NCBI GenBank assembly: GCA_023408075.1
Contig: JAEYKW010000005.1
Location: 47,343-111,342 of the forward strand
Direction of reading: 5' to 3'
DNA length: 64,000 bases
From: Bacillota bacterium
GTDB lineage: Bacteria > Bacillota > Clostridia > Christensenellales > SZUA-584
The notes under the pieces were generated by a model that was not told the DNA's origin, did not search any database, and worked only from the letters and a program-made list of their open reading frames with translations. Positions 26,364 to 34,784 of this stretch are shown here, in pieces (positions within the stretch are counted from its first letter, which is position 1; each line of letters begins with the position of its first letter). A program made the position numbers and the translations under genes.

Positions 26364-27494
26364 TTATTCGGCATCCGGGAAAAGCAGTTTGATGAACTTG
26401 TCAGCATCTTCCTTGTACACTGTGGTGGAGCCCACACCGTACACTTCCGGATACGTGTCGTCGCCGGGTTTTAAGCCGTCAGCAATTTTCACAGCCGTCT
26501 TAACCATGAAGTAACCCATGTCATAGCAGTTCTGAACCTGTGCGCAAAGGAGCGTGCCGTCTTTTAAGAAGTTCAGCGTTCTTAAGTCGTGGTCCATACC
26601 GGCTACGAGAACCTTACCGGACAATCCGGCGTCTTTCACCGCTGTGCAGGCACCAATCGGGTTGGACATGTTGTTGGCGATGATGCCCTTAAGGTCCGGA
26701 TACTTCTGCAGGAAGGTTTCTGTGATCTGAACCGCGTTCTCCACAAAGTCGTTATCGCGCTGTTCGTCAACCACTTCGATGTCGGGATACTTCGCAAATA
26801 CATCTTTGAAAGCCTCGAGGCGCTGTTCGTGAGAAGGCGCACCGATCGTGCCGCTCAGAATCGCGACCTGGCCTTTGTAATCCAGCGCTTTGCAAAGGGC
26901 TTCTGCCAGAGCCGCGCCGTCGCCGTAGTTGTCAACGTTGCCGACGAAAGCTGTTCTGTTGCAGCCTTCCGCAGGTGTCACGTCGCTGCCTGCAAATGTC
27001 ATAACCGGAATACCGGCTTCCACAGCGGCATTGATCGCGGGAACAGTCGTCTCGTTCTGTGTGAAGTCAACAACGATAACGTCCGGCTTCTTGCCCACAG
27101 CGGATTCAATACGGTTTACCTGATCAACAGCATCGGGTTCGATCGGCGCTTCCCAGTCGACCTTCACTGTGATGCCCTGCTCGGCATATTCGGCAACCGC
27201 AGCTTTGATGCCCGAATAGATCGCATCGTACCAGTTGTGAACGAGCTTATAGGTGACATAGAAGTAATAGTCTTTTTTCGCCGGGACATACTCATCTGAC
27301 GACTCATCAGCTTTGGACATGTCCGTCTTCGCCTGATCTGCCAACTGATCTCCCTCAGCCGCTGTGGAAGGCTGCGCCGCCTCCGACGGTGCTGCGCTGG
27401 CCGATTCGCTCGGCGCAGGGCCGGAGCATCCTGCCATAAGAGCGCCAACCATAATCAGAGCCAACAAAATGCTGATTGTTTTCTTAAGATTCAC
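26364..27494 (-). CDS. Sugar ABC transporter substrate-binding lipoprotein
   Basis: 376 residues. A lipoprotein signal peptide ends at Cys23 (GALMAGC), followed by a Ser/Ala-rich linker and a periplasmic-binding-protein type 1 fold (RbsB-like, about 65-370). VIVDFTQNETTVPAINAA and LVAGMDHD are typical of this fold. It captures the sugar outside the membrane. The start is a GTG at 27494 with GGAGG eight bases upstream. It is the first of the three transporter genes in the operon. Confidence 0.92.
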   Translation of the reverse strand: MNLKKTISILLALIMVGALMAGCSGPAPSESASAAPSEAAQPSTAAEGDQLADQAKTDMSKADESSDEYVPAKKDYYFYVTYKLVHNWYDAIYSGIKAAVAEYAEQGITVKVDWEAPIEPDAVDQVNRIESAVGKKPDVIVVDFTQNETTVPAINAAVEAGIPVMTFAGSDVTPAEGCNRTAFVGNVDNYGDGAALAEALCKALDYKGQVAILSGTIGAPSHEQRLEAFKDVFAKYPDIEVVDEQRDNDFVENAVQITETFLQKYPDLKGIIANNMSNPIGACTAVKDAGLSGKVLVAGMDHDLRTLNFLKDGTLLCAQVQNCYDMGYFMVKTAVKIADGLKPGDDTYPEVYGVGSTTVYKEDADKFIKLLFPDAE

Positions 27495-27543
27495 CTTTTC
27501 TTCCTCCTGTTTATTTATTGTCTTTTACCTTTCAGGTAAACGG

Positions 27544-29094
27544 TTATTCATACTTCTCTCTGAGCGCCGCGAGCTCGGCATAGCGCCCCTTGATGTCTTT
27601 ATAGAGCTTTAAGAAGATGTCGTAGTAGTCCATATACTTTTTATGCATGTCTTCATCCGGCTCCATGCGGTCTATATAATGTGCCTTTTCCTTCGCAACA
27701 AGGAAACTGTCAAAAACGCCCGTGGAAACACCCGCCAGTATCGCATCACCGTAAGGGGCCCCCACCCGGTTTTCCACAAACGCGGTGGGCACATTGAATA
27801 CGTCCGTGATAATGCGGCGCCACAGCTTGCTTTTCGCGCCCCCTTCGTTGAGAATGACCGGGAAGTTGATCTTAATGCCCTTTTTAATCATCTCCTGCAG
27901 GTTCATATAGAGCACAAATGCCACGCCTTCCATCATTGCGCGTATCACATGCGCCTTGGTATGGTGCAGGGAAAGCCCGAACAGCACGCCCCGCGCATGA
28001 ACATCCCAGAGCACCGTCCTCTCGCCCATCAGGTATGGCAGTGCGATCAGGCCCTCACAGCCGGCGGGTATCTTTTCCGCCTCCATGTTCATGTAGTCGT
28101 ACACATCGATGCCGGGCGTGAGCTTGCTCATCGCGCTTTCCAGATCGCAAAAGGCGTCTCTGATGAACCGCAGCACCTGCCCGCCCGAAAGCGCGACGCC
28201 GATTGTGACAAAATCATCGCAATGGTTGGTGGTATACGGCGTATTGAGGAACGCGTCGCTGAAATCCAGATTGTTGTTGATCACGCCCATCACACCGCAT
28301 GTCCCGAGATTGATATGCAGATCGCCCACTTCGACGCTGCCTCCGCCAATCCAACCCGCGTTGCAGTCAACCTGGCCTGCGCACACCGGAATTCCTGCGC
28401 TGAGCCCCAGCTCCGCCGCTGCCTGAGGCTGCAACTCGCCGACGATATCCTGACACGAATGCAGAGACGGCATGATGTCCATGCCGATGCCCATCGCATC
28501 CATCACATCTTTGTCATATTTCTTTTTCCTGATATCGTAAGCCACGCCCATGAACACACCCGCGGAATAGCTCATGGCCGCCACACCCGCCATTTTCAGG
28601 CGTACATAGCCGTCAATCGTCAATGCCTTCCAAATCCGCGCAAAATCATCAGGGCGGTTGTTCTTTTCCCACAGCAGATTCGCAAGAGAAGGATGGTCTT
28701 CGAGCCGGTTTCCGCTGATATCAAAGAGCTTCGCCTCGCCGATGGTGTCCTTGAGCCACTGAACTTCTTTGGTCGCCCGGCGGTCCATCAGGTTGTATGC
28801 GCGGTTGATCGGCTTGTGGTCTTTATCCACCATCACAAGGCAGGGCTGCGCGGAAGACAAACCGATTCCGCACACAGCGCTGGGTGATACGCCCGCTTTT
28901 TCCAGACATTCCTTCACAGTCTCGCAGGCAAGCGTCCAGTAGAGATTGGCGTCATGCTCGGACCATCCCGGTTTGTCCACGAAAATGGGGTATTCACGAA
29001 ACGCATATGCCAGCACATTCGCCTTTTCATCAATGATGCACGCCTTGCCGCCGCCCGTTCCGTAATCGATGCCGATCAAATACTTGTTTGCCAT
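27544..29094 (-). CDS. FGGY carbohydrate kinase, xylulokinase-like
   Basis: 516 residues. The N-terminal ATP loop is GIDYGTGGGKACI, followed by the typical WSEHDANLYW, the catalytic Asp region GQVDCNAGWIGGG and a C-terminal NEGGAKSKLWRRI. It is a sugar or polyol kinase of the xylulose/ribulose/tetritol range; sequence alone does not settle the substrate. It is a second FGGY kinase of this operon, of a different branch from the GlpK-like one. The ATG at 29094 is preferred to the GTG at 29103, which lies in the ribosome-binding site CAGGGTG. Confidence 0.88.
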   Translation of the reverse strand: MANKYLIGIDYGTGGGKACIIDEKANVLAYAFREYPIFVDKPGWSEHDANLYWTLACETVKECLEKAGVSPSAVCGIGLSSAQPCLVMVDKDHKPINRAYNLMDRRATKEVQWLKDTIGEAKLFDISGNRLEDHPSLANLLWEKNNRPDDFARIWKALTIDGYVRLKMAGVAAMSYSAGVFMGVAYDIRKKKYDKDVMDAMGIGMDIMPSLHSCQDIVGELQPQAAAELGLSAGIPVCAGQVDCNAGWIGGGSVEVGDLHINLGTCGVMGVINNNLDFSDAFLNTPYTTNHCDDFVTIGVALSGGQVLRFIRDAFCDLESAMSKLTPGIDVYDYMNMEAEKIPAGCEGLIALPYLMGERTVLWDVHARGVLFGLSLHHTKAHVIRAMMEGVAFVLYMNLQEMIKKGIKINFPVILNEGGAKSKLWRRIITDVFNVPTAFVENRVGAPYGDAILAGVSTGVFDSFLVAKEKAHYIDRMEPDEDMHKKYMDYYDIFLKLYKDIKGRYAELAALREKYE

Positions 29095-29109
29095 TGTGTT
29101 CACCCTGCT

Positions 29110-30219
29110 TTATAAACTCGCTTCAGGTATCAATGCGATCTTGATCGAATCGTCACCCTTTTCCGACATCTTGAAGGCGGCTTCCCAGTCTTTAAGCGGG
29201 AATGTATGCGTCACGATATCCTCGTAATTGATCGTATGCTTCGTGATTGCGCTGATCGCAATTTCATAGCCTTCCAGCCCGCCGATGTGTGAACCGATGA
29301 TCGTCATTTCCTTGCGGTCGCCGATAATGCTCCAATCCACTGTGGTCGGCGCCGAGAACACGCTGAATTCCACGAGTTTGCCGTGTTTGCGCAGCATGCT
29401 CAGGCCGTTGATCACCGAAGACGGGTGTCCCGCATTTTCAATATAGATGTCGCATCCGTAGCCGTCCGTCAGTTCCTTCACTTTGGCGACAGGGTCTTCT
29501 TCCATGAAATTGATCGTCACATCGGCGCCCAATTTCTTCGCGAGCTCGAGCCTGTTGGCCTTGCAGTCAATCGCAATGAGCAGCTTGGGGCTCTTCATTT
29601 TGGCGAACTGCAGCTTGCACAGGCCGATCGGGCCCATGCCCGCCACCACAACCACATCGCGCATCGAGATGCCGGCTCTTTCCACCGTGTGCGCTGCGCA
29701 AGACACAGGCTCCACCATGATCGCGCCTTTGACGCCGATAGACTTATCGAGCTTGTATATGGTGCTGCGGGCGTTGAGGCGCACATAGTCAGCCATGCCG
29801 CCGTCGGACAATCCGGACTGGAAGCCGTACATGTCGTGGACCTCGCACATCCAGCGCACGCCTTCTTTGCAGTATCTGCATTTTCCGCACGGTATGATCT
29901 GCTCCGGGACACACCAGTCGCCCAGGCTCAGGCCGTACTTCTCGGCAGCCTTATCGCCGATGGCCACCACTTCGCCCGCAAACTCATGGCCTGTGCGCAC
30001 GGGAGGAATCTGCCAGCGCGGTTGAATCTCGTCTCCCCAAAACATAGCCGCGCCATGATAGGATTTGATATCTCCCGCACAGACGCCGCAGCCCAAAGAG
30101 CGGATCAGTACTTCGTCTTCCGTGATCTCAGGCACGTCGCATTCCTCATAGTGGAAATCTCCGGGGCCGTATGCGATCAGCGCTTTCATCTTCTTTGGAA
30201 TACCATCAATCTTCTTCAT
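29110..30219 (-). CDS. Zinc-dependent polyol dehydrogenase, erythritol/L-threitol dehydrogenase (EltD)-like
   Basis: 369 residues of the medium-chain alcohol dehydrogenase family. Catalytic zinc residues are Cys43-type CGVCAGD, GHEFAGE and EPV. The structural zinc loop is CGKCRYCKEGVRWMC, and the NAD fold has GMGPIGL. The stretch SYHGAAMFWGDE after the first zinc ligand resembles dehydrogenases annotated as erythritol/L-threitol dehydrogenase. It would oxidise an alditol to a ketose. The group is also often named threonine dehydrogenase-like. ATG at 30219 after AAAGGAGC; 20 bases after the E3 gene. Confidence 0.82.
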   Translation of the reverse strand: MKKIDGIPKKMKALIAYGPGDFHYEECDVPEITEDEVLIRSLGCGVCAGDIKSYHGAAMFWGDEIQPRWQIPPVRTGHEFAGEVVAIGDKAAEKYGLSLGDWCVPEQIIPCGKCRYCKEGVRWMCEVHDMYGFQSGLSDGGMADYVRLNARSTIYKLDKSIGVKGAIMVEPVSCAAHTVERAGISMRDVVVVAGMGPIGLCKLQFAKMKSPKLLIAIDCKANRLELAKKLGADVTINFMEEDPVAKVKELTDGYGCDIYIENAGHPSSVINGLSMLRKHGKLVEFSVFSAPTTVDWSIIGDRKEMTIIGSHIGGLEGYEIAISAITKHTINYEDIVTHTFPLKDWEAAFKMSEKGDDSIKIALIPEASL

Positions 30220-30239
30220 AACTTCGCTCCTTTTCGGTT

Positions 30240-31610
30240 CTACTTATGTATCGCTTTCCCAAAGCAATCCAAAGCTGCTTCTTTAATCATCTCGCTGAGT
30301 GACGGATGCGCCACCACCAACTGCTCCCATTCCTCAATCGTTGTTCCGTTCACCACCGCTGACGTCGCAAACGATACGAGTTCGGGCGCACCTTCGCCGA
30401 CAATCTGCACACCGAGCGTTCGCTTGGTTCCGGCATCCATCAGCACATAGACGGTGCCGCTTGCGCCCTCCGCGAGCGCCATGCCGTTCCCCTCATACGG
30501 GAAAGACCCTGTGACACAGTCGATACCCTGCTGCTTCGCTTTCGCCGATGTGGTGCCCACCGCAGCAAACGCAGGGCTCGTATAGATGCATCTCGGCATA
30601 TAATCCGCGTTATTTTCCGCGGCTTTGCCGCAGATATTCCCGACAGCCACCTCGGCCTCCGCAAACGCCGCGTGCGCAAGCTGATAGCCTCCCGCCACAT
30701 CGCCGACCGCATAAACATGAGGAAGATTCGTCCGCATATGCGCATCCACGGCGATGAAGCCTCTTTCAGTCAGCTCAAGCCCCAGCAAGGCGGCATCAAT
30801 GCCATCCAGACGCGGTTTGCGGCCTACGGCCATCAGCACCTGATCGGCCGCAAAGCACATCTGCTCCCCTTGATATCTGCATACGGCGGTCAGTCCGTTG
30901 TCAGTTTTCTTTATTTCTTCGATTCCGGCACCGAGCAGCAGCCTGATTCCCCGTTTCTCGAGCGCCCTTTTTATTTGATTGACGGCTGCGCGCTCTTCGC
31001 CGGGGCTCAGTTCTTCGAGCATCTCGACGACGGTGACTTCCGATCCGAAAGACGCAAACGCACTCGCCATCTCAAGCCCGATCACGCCGCCGCCGACCAC
31101 GGTCATCCGCCGCGGCACTTTTTCAAGGTTCAATGCCGCCGTGCTGTCTATTGCGAATTCCGCACCGGGAACCCGTATCCGCGCCGGTTCCGATCCTGTC
31201 GCAATAATCACATGATCCGCAGTGAACTCTTTGCCGCCCGATTCAATGACCCTGTTCGGGCGGAGAATGGCTTCGCTGCCGAAACGATCCACTCCGTTCT
31301 TCTTAAGGAGTGCTCCCACGCCGCCCATCAATCGTTTGACAACCTTGTCCTTCTCGGCCTGTATCTTTTTAAAGCTGAACAATCCCGCTTCACGGAAAAT
31401 GCCTTTATCGGTCAAATCACGTATCTTTTCAATAACTGCCGCTTTATCGAGCAAAAACTTGGTCGGTATGCATCCCACATTGAGGCAGGTTCCGCCGAGC
31501 TCCGCCTTTTCAAAAAGCGCTGTACGCATGCCGTTTTTAGCTGCCGCAATCGCGCTTGTGTACCCGCCGGGCCCGCCGCCGATCACAATGACATCATATT
31601 TTTGAGCCAT
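30240..31610 (-). CDS. Dihydrolipoamide dehydrogenase (E3)
   Basis: 456-residue flavoprotein that reoxidises the lipoyl groups of a 2-oxoacid dehydrogenase complex with NAD+. FAD loop GGGPGGYTSA at residues 11-20; redox disulfide Cys42-Cys47 in GTCLNVGCIPTK; NAD loop VVGGGVIGLEMA; C-terminal HPSLSEM with the catalytic His-Glu pair. No extra lipoyl domain at the N-terminus. The start has AGGAGG upstream and follows the E2 gene by 11 bases, so it belongs to the same complex. Confidence 0.93.
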   Translation of the reverse strand: MAQKYDVIVIGGGPGGYTSAIAAAKNGMRTALFEKAELGGTCLNVGCIPTKFLLDKAAVIEKIRDLTDKGIFREAGLFSFKKIQAEKDKVVKRLMGGVGALLKKNGVDRFGSEAILRPNRVIESGGKEFTADHVIIATGSEPARIRVPGAEFAIDSTAALNLEKVPRRMTVVGGGVIGLEMASAFASFGSEVTVVEMLEELSPGEERAAVNQIKRALEKRGIRLLLGAGIEEIKKTDNGLTAVCRYQGEQMCFAADQVLMAVGRKPRLDGIDAALLGLELTERGFIAVDAHMRTNLPHVYAVGDVAGGYQLAHAAFAEAEVAVGNICGKAAENNADYMPRCIYTSPAFAAVGTTSAKAKQQGIDCVTGSFPYEGNGMALAEGASGTVYVLMDAGTKRTLGVQIVGEGAPELVSFATSAVVNGTTIEEWEQLVVAHPSLSEMIKEAALDCFGKAIHK

Positions 31611-31621
31611 ACCGTATCCTC

Positions 31622-32833
31622 CTAGAGGGCCAATGACGGATTTTCAATAGCCGCCTTTAAGTCTGTCAGGAATGCCGCTCCGTATGCGCCGTCTATGATG
31701 CGATGGTCAAATGTTGCCGTAATGGCTGAGACGGACACGGATTTCCATTGGCCCTCTTCCCAAACCGGCCTTTCCTGTATCTGGCCGATGGCGAGGATGC
31801 AGCTTTCCGGAGGATTGATAATGGCAGTAAAATGCCCGATAGCATACATGCCGAGATTCGACAGCGTAATGGTGCCGCCCGTCATTTCATCCTGCTTGAG
31901 TGCGCCTTCCCGAGCTGCCGCCACCAGCGCAGCACCTTGCCCGGCAATCTCTGCGAGGCTCATTTGCCCGGCATTTTTCACCACGGGCACAACAAGTCCG
32001 TCTTCAACCGACACCGCCACGCCGATATTCACATGTTTATGGATGACTATCGCCTCATCGGTGTACGATGCATTGACGAATTTATGATTTTTGATCACTG
32101 CGCACAGGCAGCGCGCAATAATATCATTGTAGGAAACTTTCACTTTTTTCTTTAACTGTTCGCGCAGCTGCATGGCCGCACGCATGTCCACAAGAACCGT
32201 CTCCTGATAGATGGGAATGGTGCTGACGCTTTCCAGCATGCGCGCCGCAATGGCTTTTCTCATCCGGCTCAGCGGTATCGTCTCCGCCGCATCACCCTGC
32301 TGCTCAGCCTGCGAAGGTGCCTTGTCCACAAAGCCTAACACATCGGTGCGCTTAATCACACTGCCATTTGCTGGGGCAACCTTGGTGATATCGATGCCTC
32401 TGTTTTTGGCTTCTTTTTTCGCATTCGGCATAGCCGAATATCCGCCTGCGCTTTGGGAAACAGCCGCAGCAACATCCGGTATGATTGCCGACTGTGCTTT
32501 CATGATCGGCTGATACTCATCTTCCTGATCCAGTACCACCGCTGCCTGCGGTGTTGCCGATGTCGCTTTCGTCGCCGCATATGCGTCCCTGTCCTGTTCG
32601 CTGCCAACCAGCGCAAGCACATCGCCTTCCGACGCTTCGATGCCGGCGGGAACGAGTATGTCAATCACAATGCCCGCTGCAAAGCTCTCGACAGCCAAAG
32701 TGGCTTTGTCCGTCTCCACCTCCAGCAGAATGTCGCCTCGTTTAACGGTATCACCGATTTTGACCAGCCAGCCCGACACCAGCGACGTTTCTGTCGTCTG
32801 TCCGCCCGGCGGCATAACAATTTTGCTAATCAT
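31622..32833 (-). CDS. 2-oxoacid dehydrogenase acyltransferase (E2)
   Basis: 403 residues: one N-terminal lipoyl domain with Lys43 (ETDKATLAVES) as the lipoylation site, a linker, a peripheral-subunit-binding domain (about 135-170, KKEAKNRGIDITKV), and a catalytic domain ending in TFDHRIIDGAYG with the active His and Asp. It transfers the acyl group made by E1 to CoA. One lipoyl domain is usual for acetoin dehydrogenase and many Gram-positive complexes. It lies between the aldolase-like gene and E3. Confidence 0.9.
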   Translation of the reverse strand: MISKIVMPPGGQTTETSLVSGWLVKIGDTVKRGDILLEVETDKATLAVESFAAGIVIDILVPAGIEASEGDVLALVGSEQDRDAYAATKATSATPQAAVVLDQEDEYQPIMKAQSAIIPDVAAAVSQSAGGYSAMPNAKKEAKNRGIDITKVAPANGSVIKRTDVLGFVDKAPSQAEQQGDAAETIPLSRMRKAIAARMLESVSTIPIYQETVLVDMRAAMQLREQLKKKVKVSYNDIIARCLCAVIKNHKFVNASYTDEAIVIHKHVNIGVAVSVEDGLVVPVVKNAGQMSLAEIAGQGAALVAAAREGALKQDEMTGGTITLSNLGMYAIGHFTAIINPPESCILAIGQIQERPVWEEGQWKSVSVSAITATFDHRIIDGAYGAAFLTDLKAAIENPSLAL

Positions 32834-32845
32834 AATGCGGCTCCC

Positions 32846-33760
32846 CTAAAACGCTTTGTTTTCGCCGTTGAATGCCTTGATGTACGATGCGACCACATTC
32901 ATGATGGCGGCTTCCTGCACCACAGCCAAGTCCTGCTCGCAGCCGCGGCCCAGCACATCGTTCGGATCCATATGGTCCACATCATGGCGGCCGAAGTAAT
33001 CCTTTGTCGCGTTGATCACCGCACGCTTGAGAGCCGTGCCCACGTTCACCTTGACAATGCCGAGCTCAATCGCTGCTTGGAAATCCTCCAGCGCAAGGCC
33101 GGTGCCGCCGTGCAAAACGAGATGCGTGTCTGTTTTTTCAGAAATCTTCTTGAGCAAAGTCAAATCCAATGCGGCTTTGCCACCCTCCATCAGATGGCAA
33201 TTGCCGACTGCAACCGCAAGCGCATCAATGCCGACCTCCTTCGCAAAGCGCGCTGCCGCCTCGGGGTCCGTATTTTCTCCCGCGTGAAATTCGCCCGTTG
33301 CCGAGTTGTTAAGCGGCAGTTCGCCGATTTCCGCCTCAACCGCCACATGGCATGCCTTTGCATAGCGGACGATGTTTTTCTGTATGCTGACCTGCTGCGC
33401 GAAAGGCAGCGCCTCAGATGCGAATATGGGCGCGAACATCACCATATCAAAACCGGCTTTTATCGCCTGATACACCATTGTCTCATCGTCCGATTCGTTA
33501 AGCAGCGTGACCACCGGCACAGACGCTTCTGCAGCGATTTTATTGAGCATTGCCGCATAAACATCGATGCTCTCGGGATATTTGCGCTTGGGCTCGCCCA
33601 CATACGTGCCGCAAACGCCGATCATAACGGGTGATTTGAGCTTCTCTGCCGCACGGACAACGGCCAGCGTCGATTCGAGATTCCAGCTTTCAAAGTAGCC
33701 GACCGCGTATTTATTCTCTTTTGCATGCTGCAAAAGCTGTTTTGCATTGATATTAGACAT
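32846..33760 (-). CDS. Class II fructose-bisphosphate-aldolase family protein with altered active site
   Basis: 304 residues of the ketose-bisphosphate aldolase fold (FbaA/GatY/KbaY relatives). The phosphate and later zinc parts are kept: VEAEIGE, His189 (GNCH), LHGGTG with His217, VNVGTALKRA. But the H-x-D-H signature, with the catalytic Asp and a zinc His, reads Leu86-Leu-Asn88-Glu89. A normal aldol cleavage mechanism is therefore doubtful. Glu89 might still hold a metal. The gene sits between E1 beta and E2, with 9 and 12 bases to its neighbours, so its role must be linked to the complex or its substrate supply. Confidence 0.82.
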   Translation of the reverse strand: MSNINAKQLLQHAKENKYAVGYFESWNLESTLAVVRAAEKLKSPVMIGVCGTYVGEPKRKYPESIDVYAAMLNKIAAEASVPVVTLLNESDDETMVYQAIKAGFDMVMFAPIFASEALPFAQQVSIQKNIVRYAKACHVAVEAEIGELPLNNSATGEFHAGENTDPEAAARFAKEVGIDALAVAVGNCHLMEGGKAALDLTLLKKISEKTDTHLVLHGGTGLALEDFQAAIELGIVKVNVGTALKRAVINATKDYFGRHDVDHMDPNDVLGRGCEQDLAVVQEAAIMNVVASYIKAFNGENKAF

Positions 33761-33770
33761 TTGATCACCT

Positions 33771-34784
33771 CTACACTTTCATGATGGCCCGGGCGGCATC
33801 AGCGATTTTGTCCTTGGACGGTATCACATAATTCTCCAGCAGCGGCGAGAACGGAATCGGCGTGTCGTATGCCGCTATGCGCGAAACAGGCGCGTCCAGC
33901 AGGAATATCTCGTTCTCCGCAATGTACGCCGCAAGCTGAGCACCCCAGCCGTTGTTGTAATGGTCTTCATGAACGATGAGCAGTCGGCCGGTTTTGCGCA
34001 GCGATTCAACAACAGTCTCGTAATCGAACGGAACCAGCGACCGGACATCGATGACTTCGCACTGTATGCCTTCCGCTTCCAGCTCCGCCGCGGCTTCCAT
34101 CGATTTATACGTCATCAGCAGATTCGTTACGATGGTAACATCCTTGCCTTCACGCCGCACAGCCGCTTTGCCGAATGGAACCACATAATCGCCGTCCGGC
34201 ACATCGCCTGTCGGGTTGAGCGCACCGCTCTCCTTGCGCTTGCTGCCATAAAGCAGCTTATGTTCAAACACCAGCACGGGATTGTCATCGCGTATCGCCT
34301 GCTTCATCATGCCCTTGGCATCATAAGCCGTTGACGGACAGATCACCTTGAGACCGGGCACATGCGTAAAATAGCTCTCGAGGCTTTGCGCATGCTGGGC
34401 GCCGCGGTTGGTTGCACCGCAGGGTGCACGCATGACCATCGGCACTTTCACCTGACCGCCGGACATATAGCACATCTTCGCCGCCTGGTTCACAAGCTGA
34501 TCCATCATGCAGAACAGGAAGTCGCCATATTGCAGGTCCGCCACGGGACGCATGCCCGTCATTGCCGCGCCCACGCAGACGCCTGCAATCATGATTTCAG
34601 CAATCGGCGTATTGATTATCCTGTCAAATCCAAATTCATCCGATAAGCCCTTGGTGACCGTGAAGGCACCGCCCATTCCTCCGGGGATATCCACATCTTC
34701 TCCGAGGCAGAAGACTCTCTCGTCCCGCCTCATTTCTTCCGCGATGGCAGCCTTTAAAGCATCCGCTATCGACAACACAGCCAT
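33771..34784 (-). CDS. 2-oxoacid (acetoin/pyruvate type) dehydrogenase E1 beta subunit
   Basis: 337 residues of the transketolase-like pyrimidine-binding and C-terminal domains. Conserved regions include LGEDVDIPGGMGGAFTVTKG near residue 34 and NTPIAEIMIAGVCVGAAMTG with the Glu that activates thiamine diphosphate. It forms the E1 heterotetramer with the alpha subunit. The ATG at 34784 overlaps the TAA of E1 alpha by one base (TAATG), with AAGGGG upstream; longer in-frame starts run into that gene. Tight coupling gives equal amounts of both subunits. Confidence 0.92.
   Translation of the reverse strand: MAVLSIADALKAAIAEEMRRDERVFCLGEDVDIPGGMGGAFTVTKGLSDEFGFDRIINTPIAEIMIAGVCVGAAMTGMRPVADLQYGDFLFCMMDQLVNQAAKMCYMSGGQVKVPMVMRAPCGATNRGAQHAQSLESYFTHVPGLKVICPSTAYDAKGMMKQAIRDDNPVLVFEHKLLYGSKRKESGALNPTGDVPDGDYVVPFGKAAVRREGKDVTIVTNLLMTYKSMEAAAELEAEGIQCEVIDVRSLVPFDYETVVESLRKTGRLLIVHEDHYNNGWGAQLAAYIAENEIFLLDAPVSRIAAYDTPIPFSPLLENYVIPSKDKIADAARAIMKV

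Noticed and set aside
27643..28887. 414-codon rightward frame over the FGGY kinase gene
   Set aside because: Shadow frame of a high-GC third-position gene; no start signal and no family.
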